10,172 nucleotides of DNA from a bacterium (GTDB taxonomy: Bacteria > Bacillota > Clostridia > Oscillospirales > Acutalibacteraceae): positions 1 to 10,172 of the forward strand of contig JAHKXX010000138.1 in the NCBI GenBank assembly GCA_020627425.1, read 5' to 3'. A program made the position numbers and the translations under genes. A model generated the notes under the pieces. That model did not search any database. It was given only the letters and a program-made list of their open reading frames with translations, and was not told where the DNA came from. Positions 1 through 5,645 of the stretch are shown piece by piece; within the stretch, counting starts at the first letter, position 1, and each line of letters opens with the position of its first letter.

Positions 1-41
1 GTAGATAAGTATACTTGTTACCACTCCTAAATAGCGCTAAG

Positions 42-161
42 CGGCGCCCTGAGCGCCGTGACGCGGAAAAAGAGGGACAATAAACCGAGCTTGTACGCGT
101 GCCAAGAAGGTAGGCGGTAACACAAACTACAGTGCACGAATTGCTCAGCGCGAGCACGCGC
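42..161 (-). repeat. 120-bp double-hairpin repeat, copy R1
   Basis: First of seven copies of a dispersed element; called minus because the copy after rny is taken as plus. On the plus strand it opens with hairpin 2 (CGGCGC-CCTGA-GCGCCG, 42-58) and closes with hairpin 1 (GCGCG-AGCA-CGCGC, 148-161). Between them are the reverse complements of the family blocks GGCACGCGTAC, GGTTTATTGT and ATTCGTGCACTG. Hairpin 1 is of the same variant type as in copy R6, with a 5-bp stem and 4-nt loop followed by TGAGCAATTCG in element orientation. The rny promoter -35 box begins 12 bases beyond the end of the copy. No coding capacity or transposase is seen. Confidence 0.85.
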
Positions 162-173
162 GCGCACTGTGCC

Positions 174-202
174 TTGACAAATGGTGGTTAAGGATATAAA
201 AT
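174..202 (+). promoter_or_regulatory. Probable sigma-A promoter reading toward rny
   Basis: TTGACA at 174-179 and TAAAAT at 197-202 are separated by 17 bp, which fits a housekeeping promoter; TATAAA at 195-200 overlaps it with poorer spacing. Transcription would start near 209, leaving a leader of about 480 nt before the rny start codon, so the promoter may serve a separate small RNA as well as rny. It lies just outside repeat copy R1. Confidence 0.6.
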
Positions 203-688
203 AAAGACGGACAGATTTTTCTGTTGGTAAATTGGTGTTAAATCCATTGACAGAGTTTTATCTCAGATCGCCGTTTCAGGTTTTAATATATTTTTTGTTT
301 ACTTATATACTAACCTTTGAAAAAACAGTTTTGTTCGGATATGATCTATATACGGAAAAGTGTATGGCACACGCTTTGTATCGGCGAAGATGTGGACTTT
401 TACGGATAAAAGCCGTGCCGACGCTTAGCAGAAAGTACATTACCCGTGTACGGATCGGTGAGTTAAACATTTTTTACAACTGAATAAGGGCAACACATAA
501 AGACTGCCTGACGGACGAGAAGTATATTCCTGTGCTTGTCTTGTGCTTTTTTAACACAAGACGACTGTACGCCCGGGGCATATTTTTACTTTGATGTTGC
601 CCGAAAAACGGCACCCCCGACTCTGCCTGTGGGTTTTCTAACCTATACACATTTAACCAGACCATAAAAAAATCAGGAGGTGTCAAAA
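203..688 (+). other. Long non-coding leader upstream of rny
   Basis: Nearly 490 bases hold no convincing gene. An 83-codon open frame at 232-483 starts at TTG without a ribosome binding site and resembles nothing I know. Several small hairpins are visible: ACAGA/TCTGT at 211-224, AGGTT/AACCT closing 278-316, CTTTTA-CGGA-TAAAAG at 397-412 and GTACA/TGTAC at 435-451. The strong extended hairpin at 488-602 is listed separately. The stretch is either an unusually long rny 5' leader or contains an independent small-RNA gene. No intrinsic terminator separates it from rny. Confidence 0.45.
488..602 (+). ncRNA. Candidate structured RNA (extended hairpin) in the rny leader
   Basis: The ends pair perfectly: GGGCAACA (488-495) with TGTTGCCC (595-602). 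Nested inside are AAAG (499-502) with CTTT (589-592), TGCC (505-508) with GGCA (577-580), and an apical 10-bp stem TTGTCTTGTG (536-545) with CACAAGACGA (555-564), which includes one G-T pair, around a 9-nt loop. Nested pairing over 115 nt is more than chance would usually give and suggests a structured leader element or small RNA. I do not recognise the family. The strand is assigned from the upstream promoter and the downstream gene; the palindrome itself does not decide it. Confidence 0.4.
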
Positions 689-2257
689 ATGGATCCGGTA
701 GTAATAGTGGCGATAATCGGCGTTGTGCTGATCATTGCTGCGGCTGTGGCTGCGTTTTTTATAGGACGTAACAACGGCATAGAATACAGAAAAAAAGTTG
801 GCGAGGCTGCTATCGGTTCTGCGGAAGCCGAGGCAAAACGGATCACCGAGGAAGCACAGCGTGACGCAGAGGCAGCAAGAAAGGAAGCTCTCATCGAGGG
901 CAAGGACGAAGCTCACAAGATGCTGACAGATGCAGAGCGCGAGATCTCTGACCGCAGACGCGAGATGCAGAGACAGGAAAGACGCATACAGCAAAAAGAG
1001 GAGTCCCTGGACAAAAAGACAGACAGTCTTGAGAAAAAGGAAGAAGCAATAGCCAAAAAGAACAAAGCGGCTGAGGCAAGGCTTGAGGAAGCAGAGCGCA
1101 TAAAGGACAGCCAGTTGGAGGTGCTCGAAAAGATCTCGGGCTTTACCTCGGAGCAGGCAAAGGCTTATATCATAAACAGCCTTGACAATGAGCTTGTACA
1201 TGAAAAAGCCGTAAAGATCATGGACTTCGAACAAAAGACGCGCGAGGAATCCGAGAAGAAGGCAAGAGAGATAATCTCTCTTGCGATACAGCGCGTAGCC
1301 GTAGATCATGTCAGCGAGTCCACCGTATCGGTAGTACCTCTGCCGAGCGACGAGATGAAGGGCAGAATCATAGGACGAGAGGGACGGAATATCAGAGCTA
1401 TAGAGACTCTTACGGGAGTAGATCTTATAATAGACGATACGCCCGAGGCTATTACGCTTTCGTGCTTTGAGCCTGTAAAGAGAGAGATAGCAAGAGTTAC
1501 TCTTGAAAAGCTTATATCCGACGGCAGAATACATCCTGCGCGCATTGAAGAAATGTATGAGAAGGCAAAGCGCGAGGTAGAACAGATGATAAAGTCAGAG
1601 GGTGAGCGCGCTATCATAGAGGCTGGCGTTAACAACATTCATCCCGAGCTTGTAAAGCTTCTCGGCAGGCTGCATTTCCGTACAAGCTACGGACAGAACG
1701 TGCTTGATCATTCTCTCGAGGTAGCATATCTCTGCGGAATAATGGCGTCCGAGCTTGGACTGGAGCCGACAATGGCGCGCCGCGCAGGACTGCTGCACGA
1801 TATAGGCAAGGCGCTTGACCACGAGATAGAAGGCTCTCACATAGAGATAGGCGTTGACGTAGCGCGCAAGTACAAGGAGAGCGAGATAGTAGTACACGCT
1901 ATACATGCTCACCACGGCGATGTAGAGGCAAAGACGATAATAGCATGTCTTGTACAGGCAGCAGACGCGATCTCTGCGGCAAGACCCGGAGCAAGACGGG
2001 AAAATCTGGAGAACTATATCAAGCGTCTTGAAAAGCTGGAGGAAGTTTCTTCAAGCTTTGAGGGTGTTGAGCGCAGCTTTGCTATACAGGCAGGCAGAGA
2101 GATAAGAATAATCGTAAAGCCCGAGGTTATCAAGGATGATGAGATGACTCTTCTTGCACGCAACATCTGCAAAAAGATAGAAGAAGAGGTAGAATACCCC
2201 GGACAGATAAAAGTAAACATTATCCGAGAAAGCAGAGCCATCGAATACGCCAAATAG
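689..2257 (+). CDS. rny: Ribonuclease Y
   Basis: Membrane-anchored endoribonuclease that initiates mRNA decay and processing in Firmicutes, cutting single-stranded AU-rich RNA. The 522-residue product matches the family length (about 520). In order: an N-terminal membrane segment (about 2-27), a long charged coiled coil rich in Glu, Lys, Arg and Ala (about 30-200), a KH RNA-binding domain with GRIIGREGRNIRAIE at 225-239, and an HD domain with the metal-binding pair H370-D371 in LLHDIGKALDHE. The C-terminus ends RAIEYAK, usual for the family. The ATG at 689 is chosen because AGGAGG (675-680) lies 8 bases upstream; an in-frame GTG at 680 overlaps that site and is unlikely. The gene stands alone: no recA upstream or ymdB downstream, both common neighbours elsewhere. 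Two terminators follow, and a repeat copy begins on the base after the stop codon. Confidence 0.97.
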   Translation: MDPVVIVAIIGVVLIIAAAVAAFFIGRNNGIEYRKKVGEAAIGSAEAEAKRITEEAQRDAEAARKEALIEGKDEAHKMLTDAEREISDRRREMQRQERRIQQKEESLDKKTDSLEKKEEAIAKKNKAAEARLEEAERIKDSQLEVLEKISGFTSEQAKAYIINSLDNELVHEKAVKIMDFEQKTREESEKKAREIISLAIQRVAVDHVSESTVSVVPLPSDEMKGRIIGREGRNIRAIETLTGVDLIIDDTPEAITLSCFEPVKREIARVTLEKLISDGRIHPARIEEMYEKAKREVEQMIKSEGERAIIEAGVNNIHPELVKLLGRLHFRTSYGQNVLDHSLEVAYLCGIMASELGLEPTMARRAGLLHDIGKALDHEIEGSHIEIGVDVARKYKESEIVVHAIHAHHGDVEAKTIIACLVQAADAISAARPGARRENLENYIKRLEKLEEVSSSFEGVERSFAIQAGREIRIIVKPEVIKDDEMTLLARNICKKIEEEVEYPGQIKVNIIRESRAIEYAK

Positions 2258-2377
2258 GCGGAGTGCCTCCGCGGTCGATTCGCGCACTGTAGTTTGTGTT
2301 ACCGCCGACTTTGTTGGCACGCGTACGAGCTGGGTTTATTGTCCCTCTCCGTCCGCGACACGCCGCGCAGGGCGGCG
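2258..2377 (+). repeat. 120-bp double-hairpin repeat, copy R2
   Basis: Reference-orientation copy starting immediately after the rny TAG. Hairpin 1 is GCGGAG-TGC-CTCCGC (2258-2272) and hairpin 2 is CGCCGC-GCAGG-GCGGCG (2361-2377). The interior holds ATTCGCGCACTG, GGCACGCGTAC, GGTTTATTGT and a CCGCG block just before hairpin 2. Compared with the neighbouring copy R3, one base pair in each hairpin is flipped with its partner changed to match. Read from rny, this copy would lie in the 3' untranslated region ahead of the terminator. Confidence 0.9.
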
Positions 2378-2396
2378 CTTACGCTGATTTATATAG

Positions 2397-2430
2397 AGCA
2401 GACAGATAATTTTGTCTGCTTTGTTTTTTT
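2397..2430 (+). terminator. Intrinsic terminator of rny (first)
   Basis: The 8-bp stem AGCAGACA (2397-2404) with TGTCTGCT (2413-2420), loop GATAATTT, is followed by TTG and a run of seven T residues ending at 2430. It lies 140 bases past the rny stop, after repeat copy R2. Confidence 0.85.
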
Positions 2431-2485
2431 ATCCGAATAACAGTTTAATAATTTACTGAAGACTTAAGACTGAAAAATGAATAAT

Positions 2486-2605
2486 GCGCAGTGCCTGCGC
2501 GGTCGATTCGCGCACTGTAGTTTGTGTTACCGCCGACTTTGTTGGTACGCGTACGAGCTGGGTTTATTGTCCCTCTCCGTCCGCGATACGGCGCACAGGG
2601 CGCCG
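2486..2605 (+). repeat. 120-bp double-hairpin repeat, copy R3
   Basis: Nearly identical in its interior to R2. Hairpin 1 is GCGCAG-TGC-CTGCGC (2486-2500) and hairpin 2 is CGGCGC-ACAGG-GCGCCG (2589-2605). Relative to R2, the fourth stem pair of hairpin 1 changes from G-C to C-G, and the third pair of hairpin 2 changes from C-G to G-C. Both are double substitutions that keep pairing, which indicates the hairpins matter more than their sequence. Confidence 0.9.
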
Positions 2606-2620
2606 CTTACGCTGATTTAA

Positions 2621-2658
2621 ACAGAGCAGACAGATAATTTTGTCTGCTCTGTTTTTTT
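2621..2658 (+). terminator. Second, stronger copy of the intrinsic terminator
   Basis: Perfect 12-bp stem ACAGAGCAGACA (2621-2632) with TGTCTGCTCTGT (2641-2652) around the loop GATAATTT, leading into seven T residues (2652-2658). It is the duplicated partner of the terminator at 2397 and has the longer stem. It would catch rny read-through before the thi operon. Confidence 0.88.
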
Positions 2659-2816
2659 ATCTAAATAACAGTTTATAATTTATTTAAGACTTTAAACTTA
2701 AAACTTAAAATGAATAATACTTGTCAGAAATTTACGTCACACTCGCTGTACTGCTTTTTTGGAGACAATGAATAGAGCAGAGAAATACACTCGCCTATAC
2801 TCCCAAGCAGCACGAG

Positions 2817-2936
2817 CGGCACCCTGAGTGCCGTGACGCGGAAAAAGAGGTATAATAAACCAGACTCGTACGCGTGCCAACAAAGTAGGTGGCAAAAAAA
2901 TCTACAGTGCGCGAATTGACAGTGCAGGCACTGCAC
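2817..2936 (-). repeat. 120-bp double-hairpin repeat, copy R4
   Basis: Inverted relative to R2 and R3. Plus-strand hairpins are CGGCAC-CCTGA-GTGCCG (2817-2833) and GTGCAG-GCA-CTGCAC (2922-2936). Both carry further compensating stem changes compared with R1, R2, R3 and R7. The conserved blocks appear as ACGCGTGCC and GCGCGAATTGAC, the latter followed by AGTGCAGG. Together with R3 it forms an imperfect inverted repeat that could fold into a large hairpin in single-stranded DNA or RNA. Confidence 0.88.
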
Positions 2937-3052
2937 CACCCTGAGTGCCGTGACGCGGAAGGAGGGGGACAATAAACCGGTTTGTCCGCGTGCTAAAAAA
3001 GTGGAGGACACGACCAACTACAGTGCGCGAATTGACAGTGCAGGCACTGCAC
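2934..3052 (-). repeat. 120-bp double-hairpin repeat, copy R5
   Basis: Same orientation as R4 and directly abutting it: its hairpin 2 (CACCAC-CCTGA-GTGCCG, 2934-2950) shares three bases with R4's hairpin 1 and carries one G-G mismatch and one G-T pair in the stem. Hairpin 1 (GTGCAG-GCA-CTGCAC, 3038-3052) is perfect and identical to R4's. The interior is the most diverged of the set (GCACGCGGAC in place of GCACGCGTAC in element orientation). The element ends four bases before the -35 box of the thiG promoter. Confidence 0.8.
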
Positions 3053-3056
3053 CGCC

Positions 3057-3086
3057 TTGACAGGGGCGGTACGCCGGGGGTATAAT
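3057..3086 (+). promoter_or_regulatory. Consensus sigma-A promoter of the thiG-thiH-tenI operon
   Basis: TTGACA at 3057-3062 and TATAAT at 3081-3086 are both perfect consensus hexamers with an 18-bp G-rich spacer. Transcription should start near 3093, giving a leader of only about 29 nt. That is too short for a thiamin pyrophosphate riboswitch, and no THI-box sequence is seen. A second TTGACA at 3032-3037 inside repeat R5 has no matching -10 box. Confidence 0.85.
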
Positions 3087-3121
3087 TAGAGTGATAAAAT
3101 GTATAAAAGAGGGTCTGAAAG

Positions 3122-3892
3122 ATGAAGGAAGATAAGCTGATATTGGGAGGACACGAGTTTAACTCAAGATTTATACTCGGTTCGGGAAAGTTTTCGATAG
3201 AAATGATAAAGGCTGTCTGTGAGTACGGTAAGGCAGAGATAATAACACTTGCGCTTAGAAGGGCAAATGTCGGAGGGGACGAAAATATACTCGACTATAT
3301 ACCCGAAAACGTCACACTGCTGCCGAATACCTCCGGAGCAAGAAACGCCGAGGAGGCTGTCAGGATAGCAAGACTTTCACGAGAGCTCGGCTGCGGCGAC
3401 TTCGTAAAGGTAGAAGTAGTCAGAGACAGTAAATATCTGCTGCCGGATAATGCCGAAACCGTAAAAGCTACAGAGATTCTTGCGAAGGAAGGCTTTGTGG
3501 TGCTGCCGTATATGTACCCGGATCTGTATACCGCGCGCGACCTTGTGAATGCGGGAGCCGCCGCCGTTATGCCGCTTGCAGCTCCTATAGGCAGTAACAG
3601 GGGACTGTGTACACGCGACTTTATAAAAATACTTGTAAATGAGATAGACCTGCCGATAATAGTAGACGCCGGTATTGGCGCTCCGAGTCAGGCGTGCGAG
3701 GCTATGGAAATGGGAGCCGCCGCTGTTATGGCAAATACCGCTGTTGCTACTGCCGGCGATATAAACCTTATGGCAAAGGCGTTCGGTATGGCTGTGCAGG
3801 CAGGCAGACTTGCGTACCTGTCCGGTACGGGCAGAGTGCTGACGGATATGGGCGAAGCAAGCAGTCCTCTTACGGATTTTCTGCGCGACTGA
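3122..3892 (+). CDS. thiG: Thiazole synthase ThiG
   Basis: Forms the thiazole phosphate ring of thiamin from 1-deoxy-D-xylulose 5-phosphate, dehydroglycine (from ThiH in anaerobes) and sulfur carried on ThiS thiocarboxylate. The 256-residue product has the usual TIM-barrel ThiG length. Visible landmarks are K96 in DFVKVEV (the imine-forming lysine), E98, D182 in IIVDAGIGAPSQA, and the phosphate-binding loops PIGSNRG (155-161) and MANTAVA (203-209). The ATG at 3122 follows AGAGGG (3108-3113) by 8 bases. It is the first gene of the operon, with thiH 12 bases downstream. The usual partners thiS, thiF and thiC are not in the window, so the sulfur carrier must be encoded elsewhere or be missing. 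Confidence 0.96.
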   Translation: MKEDKLILGGHEFNSRFILGSGKFSIEMIKAVCEYGKAEIITLALRRANVGGDENILDYIPENVTLLPNTSGARNAEEAVRIARLSRELGCGDFVKVEVVRDSKYLLPDNAETVKATEILAKEGFVVLPYMYPDLYTARDLVNAGAAAVMPLAAPIGSNRGLCTRDFIKILVNEIDLPIIVDAGIGAPSQACEAMEMGAAAVMANTAVATAGDINLMAKAFGMAVQAGRLAYLSGTGRVLTDMGEASSPLTDFLRD

Positions 3893-3904
3893 GGGGGATC
3901 AATT

Positions 3905-5017
3905 ATGTCCGGTGAAATTGATATAATGCAGGGGGTACTTGACCTCTATGATAAATATGATTTTAATGAATTTACCGAAAAGGATGTAGCCGAGGCTCTT
4001 AAAAAAGACGAGCCGGACTACAGGGACTATGCGTGCCTGTTGTCTCCTGCTGCGGCACCGTTTCTGGAGCAGATGGCAGAAAAGGCTATGAAAAGAACAA
4101 GACGACAGTTCGGCACGACAATAGCGATGTTCACTCCCATATATATAGCCAATTACTGCGAAAATCAGTGCGTCTACTGCGGCTTTAACTGTAAGAATAA
4201 AATACACAGGGCAAAGCTCGGTATCGATGAAATAGAAAAGGAATATCAGGCAATAGCCGCAACGGGACTGAGGGAGATACTGATACTTACCGGCGAATCA
4301 AGAAAAATGTCCGGTATAGAATATATAGGCGACGCCGTAGAGCTTGCCAAAAAATATTTTTCACTTATCGGACTGGAAATATATCCCGTAGAAACAGAGG
4401 AATATGAGTACCTTCATAAACGCGGAGCGGATTTTGTAACGGTCTTTCAGGAGACCTATAACAGGGAAACCTATAAAAAAGTCCATCTTGCAGGGCAGAA
4501 AAGAATTTTCTCCTACAGACTTAACGCACAGGAGAGAGCTATACAGGGAGGTATGCGCGGAGTCGGCTTCGGAGCACTGCTTGGTATAGACGATTTTCGC
4601 AGGGACGCCTTTTCTACCGGCGTACACGCAAGCCTGCTGCAAAAAAAATATCCCCACGCAGAGATAGCAGTGTCCGTTCCTAGACTGCGCCCTTTTGTTA
4701 ACAACGCAGAGGAAAATCCGGGCGACGTGCACGAAAAAGAGCTTTTGCAGATAATGTGCGCACACAGGCTTATGCTGCCGTATGCAAGTATCACCATCTC
4801 TACCCGTGAAAGAGCAGAGTTCAGAGATAATGCGGTAAAAATAGCCGCAACAAAAATATCCGCAGGCGTCTGCGTCGGTATCGGCGGCAGAGGCGGCGAC
4901 GAAAAGGGCGATGAGCAGTTCGAGATAAGCGATCCTCGCTCTGTAGAAGAGATAACAGCAGCACTGCATAAAAACGGCTTGCAGCCGTCGTTTAACGAAT
5001 ACATAAGACTTATCTGA
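3905..5017 (+). CDS. thiH: 2-iminoacetate synthase ThiH (tyrosine lyase)
   Basis: Radical S-adenosylmethionine enzyme that cleaves tyrosine to p-cresol and dehydroglycine (2-iminoacetate), the glycine-derived substrate of ThiG. The 370 residues match the family (E. coli ThiH is 377). The cluster-binding motif C85-x3-C89-x2-C92 lies in NYCENQCVYCGF. Other family-like stretches are LTGES (128-132), QETYNRETY (182-190), SVPRLRP (257-263) and the Gly-rich GIGGRGGDEKGDEQF (325-339). A GAGGGGG ribosome binding site (3891-3897) overlaps the thiG stop codon, and the next gene starts 10 bases after this one ends, so translation is closely linked. Choice of ThiH over the oxygen-dependent glycine oxidase ThiO fits a strict anaerobe. 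Confidence 0.95.
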   Translation: MSGEIDIMQGVLDLYDKYDFNEFTEKDVAEALKKDEPDYRDYACLLSPAAAPFLEQMAEKAMKRTRRQFGTTIAMFTPIYIANYCENQCVYCGFNCKNKIHRAKLGIDEIEKEYQAIAATGLREILILTGESRKMSGIEYIGDAVELAKKYFSLIGLEIYPVETEEYEYLHKRGADFVTVFQETYNRETYKKVHLAGQKRIFSYRLNAQERAIQGGMRGVGFGALLGIDDFRRDAFSTGVHASLLQKKYPHAEIAVSVPRLRPFVNNAEENPGDVHEKELLQIMCAHRLMLPYASITISTRERAEFRDNAVKIAATKISAGVCVGIGGRGGDEKGDEQFEISDPRSVEEITAALHKNGLQPSFNEYIRLI

Positions 5018-5027
5018 GGGCTTTTAT

Positions 5028-5621
5028 ATGCTATATGTAATTACTTCCAAAAAACTGTGCGCCGATAATTTTCTTACAAGAATAGAAAATATAGCGCGTT
5101 CGCGTCCCGACAGACTTATATATCGTGAAAAGGAGCTTTCCCCTGCTGAGTACAGGACTTATGCCTATGACTGCAGAGCTATTTGCAGACTGTACGATGT
5201 TCCTTTTTCAATAAACTCAAATATAGAGCTTGCACGCGAGCTTTGTGTGGATCTTCACGTTCCCGTGCAGATGCTTATCGACGAACCGTCGCTTGCACGG
5301 GAGTTTCGTGTGCTGGGCGCGTCCGTTCATTCTGCACAAGAAGCAAAAAAAGCTGAAGAGCTGGGCGCCGACTATGTAATAGCAGGGCATATTTTCCCGA
5401 CAGAGTGTAAAAAGGGCGTGCTTCCGAGAGGTCTCGCCTTTCTGAAGGAGGTCTGTGACCGTGTAAGTATACCCGTGCTGGCAGTCGGCGGTATTTCAAA
5501 GGAAAGAATAAACGACGCATACTCCGCCGGTGCAGACGGAATATGCGTCATGTCACGATTTATGCAGTGCGATATGGACGCACTTGAGGGAGAGCTGTTT
5601 TCATTCAAGAAAACAAAGTAG
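5028..5621 (+). CDS. tenI: TenI-like thiazole tautomerase (ThiE/TenI family)
   Basis: A 197-residue TIM-barrel protein of the ThiE/TenI family. TenI aromatises the thiazole product of ThiG; ThiE joins thiazole to pyrimidine to make thiamin phosphate. The segment ADYVIAGHIFPTECKKG (114-130) carries H121 at the place of the catalytic histidine of Bacillus TenI (H122), where ThiE proteins normally have GPVFPT-type sequence. The phosphate-binding end is present as LAVGGIS (151-157) and ADGICVMSRF (169-178). LIYREKELS (30-38) corresponds to the family's LREK segment. Position directly after thiG and thiH supports the tautomerase role. Ribosome binding site GAGGG (5016-5020) overlaps the thiH stop. 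Automated annotation could call it thiamine phosphate synthase; dual activity cannot be excluded. Confidence 0.8.
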   Translation: MLYVITSKKLCADNFLTRIENIARSRPDRLIYREKELSPAEYRTYAYDCRAICRLYDVPFSINSNIELARELCVDLHVPVQMLIDEPSLAREFRVLGASVHSAQEAKKAEELGADYVIAGHIFPTECKKGVLPRGLAFLKEVCDRVSIPVLAVGGISKERINDAYSAGADGICVMSRFMQCDMDALEGELFSFKKTK

Positions 5622-5627
5622 TTTTTT
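5597..5627 (+). terminator. Weak candidate terminator at the end of the thi operon
   Basis: GTTTTC (5597-5602) pairs with GAAAAC (5609-5614) across a 6-nt loop, and six T residues follow at 5622-5627 after a 7-nt gap. The stem is AT-rich and lies inside the last codons of tenI, so this is a weak terminator at best. Only 24 bases separate the tenI stop from that of the convergent gene, so converging transcription may also contribute. Confidence 0.3.
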
Positions 5628-5645
5628 GTACCTGTCCGCCGGGTT

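Larger units (their letters stand above)
2258..2718 (+). repeat. Tandem duplication of repeat plus terminator
   Basis: Unit A (2258-2485) and unit B (2486-2718) are about 230-bp direct repeats. Each contains one 120-bp element, a CGCTGATTTA spacer, an intrinsic terminator with an identical GATAATTT loop, and an AT-rich tail ending AATGAATAAT. They differ by scattered substitutions and small indels, including compensating changes in both element hairpins, so the duplication is not brand new. The AT-rich run from 2719 to 2816 beyond unit B holds nothing I can identify. Confidence 0.85.

Noticed and set aside
232..483. 83-codon open frame upstream of rny
   Set aside because: It starts at TTG with no ribosome binding site, overlaps several hairpins, and its predicted protein has no recognisable pattern.
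488..602. 6S RNA, tmRNA or RNase P RNA in the rny leader
   Set aside because: The hairpin is too short for 6S as drawn, and I see none of the tmRNA or RNase P signature sequences, so no family name is given.
680..688. GTG at 680 as the rny start
   Set aside because: The GTG overlaps the AGGAGG ribosome binding site; the ATG at 689 has ideal spacing and gives the usual N-terminus.
683..1534. Long minus-strand open frame (283 codons) opposite rny
   Set aside because: It lies antisense to the conserved rny gene, has a biased Leu/Ser/Cys/Tyr composition, and is explained by the codon pattern of rny.
2724..3017. 97-codon minus-strand open frame through R4 and R5
   Set aside because: It is translation of the repeat itself; similar peptide strings (RVTALR, QFAHC) appear wherever the element is read in that frame.
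2258..3052. CRISPR array
   Set aside because: Units are 120 bp with internal hairpins, irregular spacing and mixed orientation, without uniform spacers or cas genes.
2258..3121. TPP riboswitch upstream of thiG
   Set aside because: CTGAG strings occur only as part of the repeat hairpin loops; no THI-box core follows, and the promoter lies about 29-35 bases before the gene.
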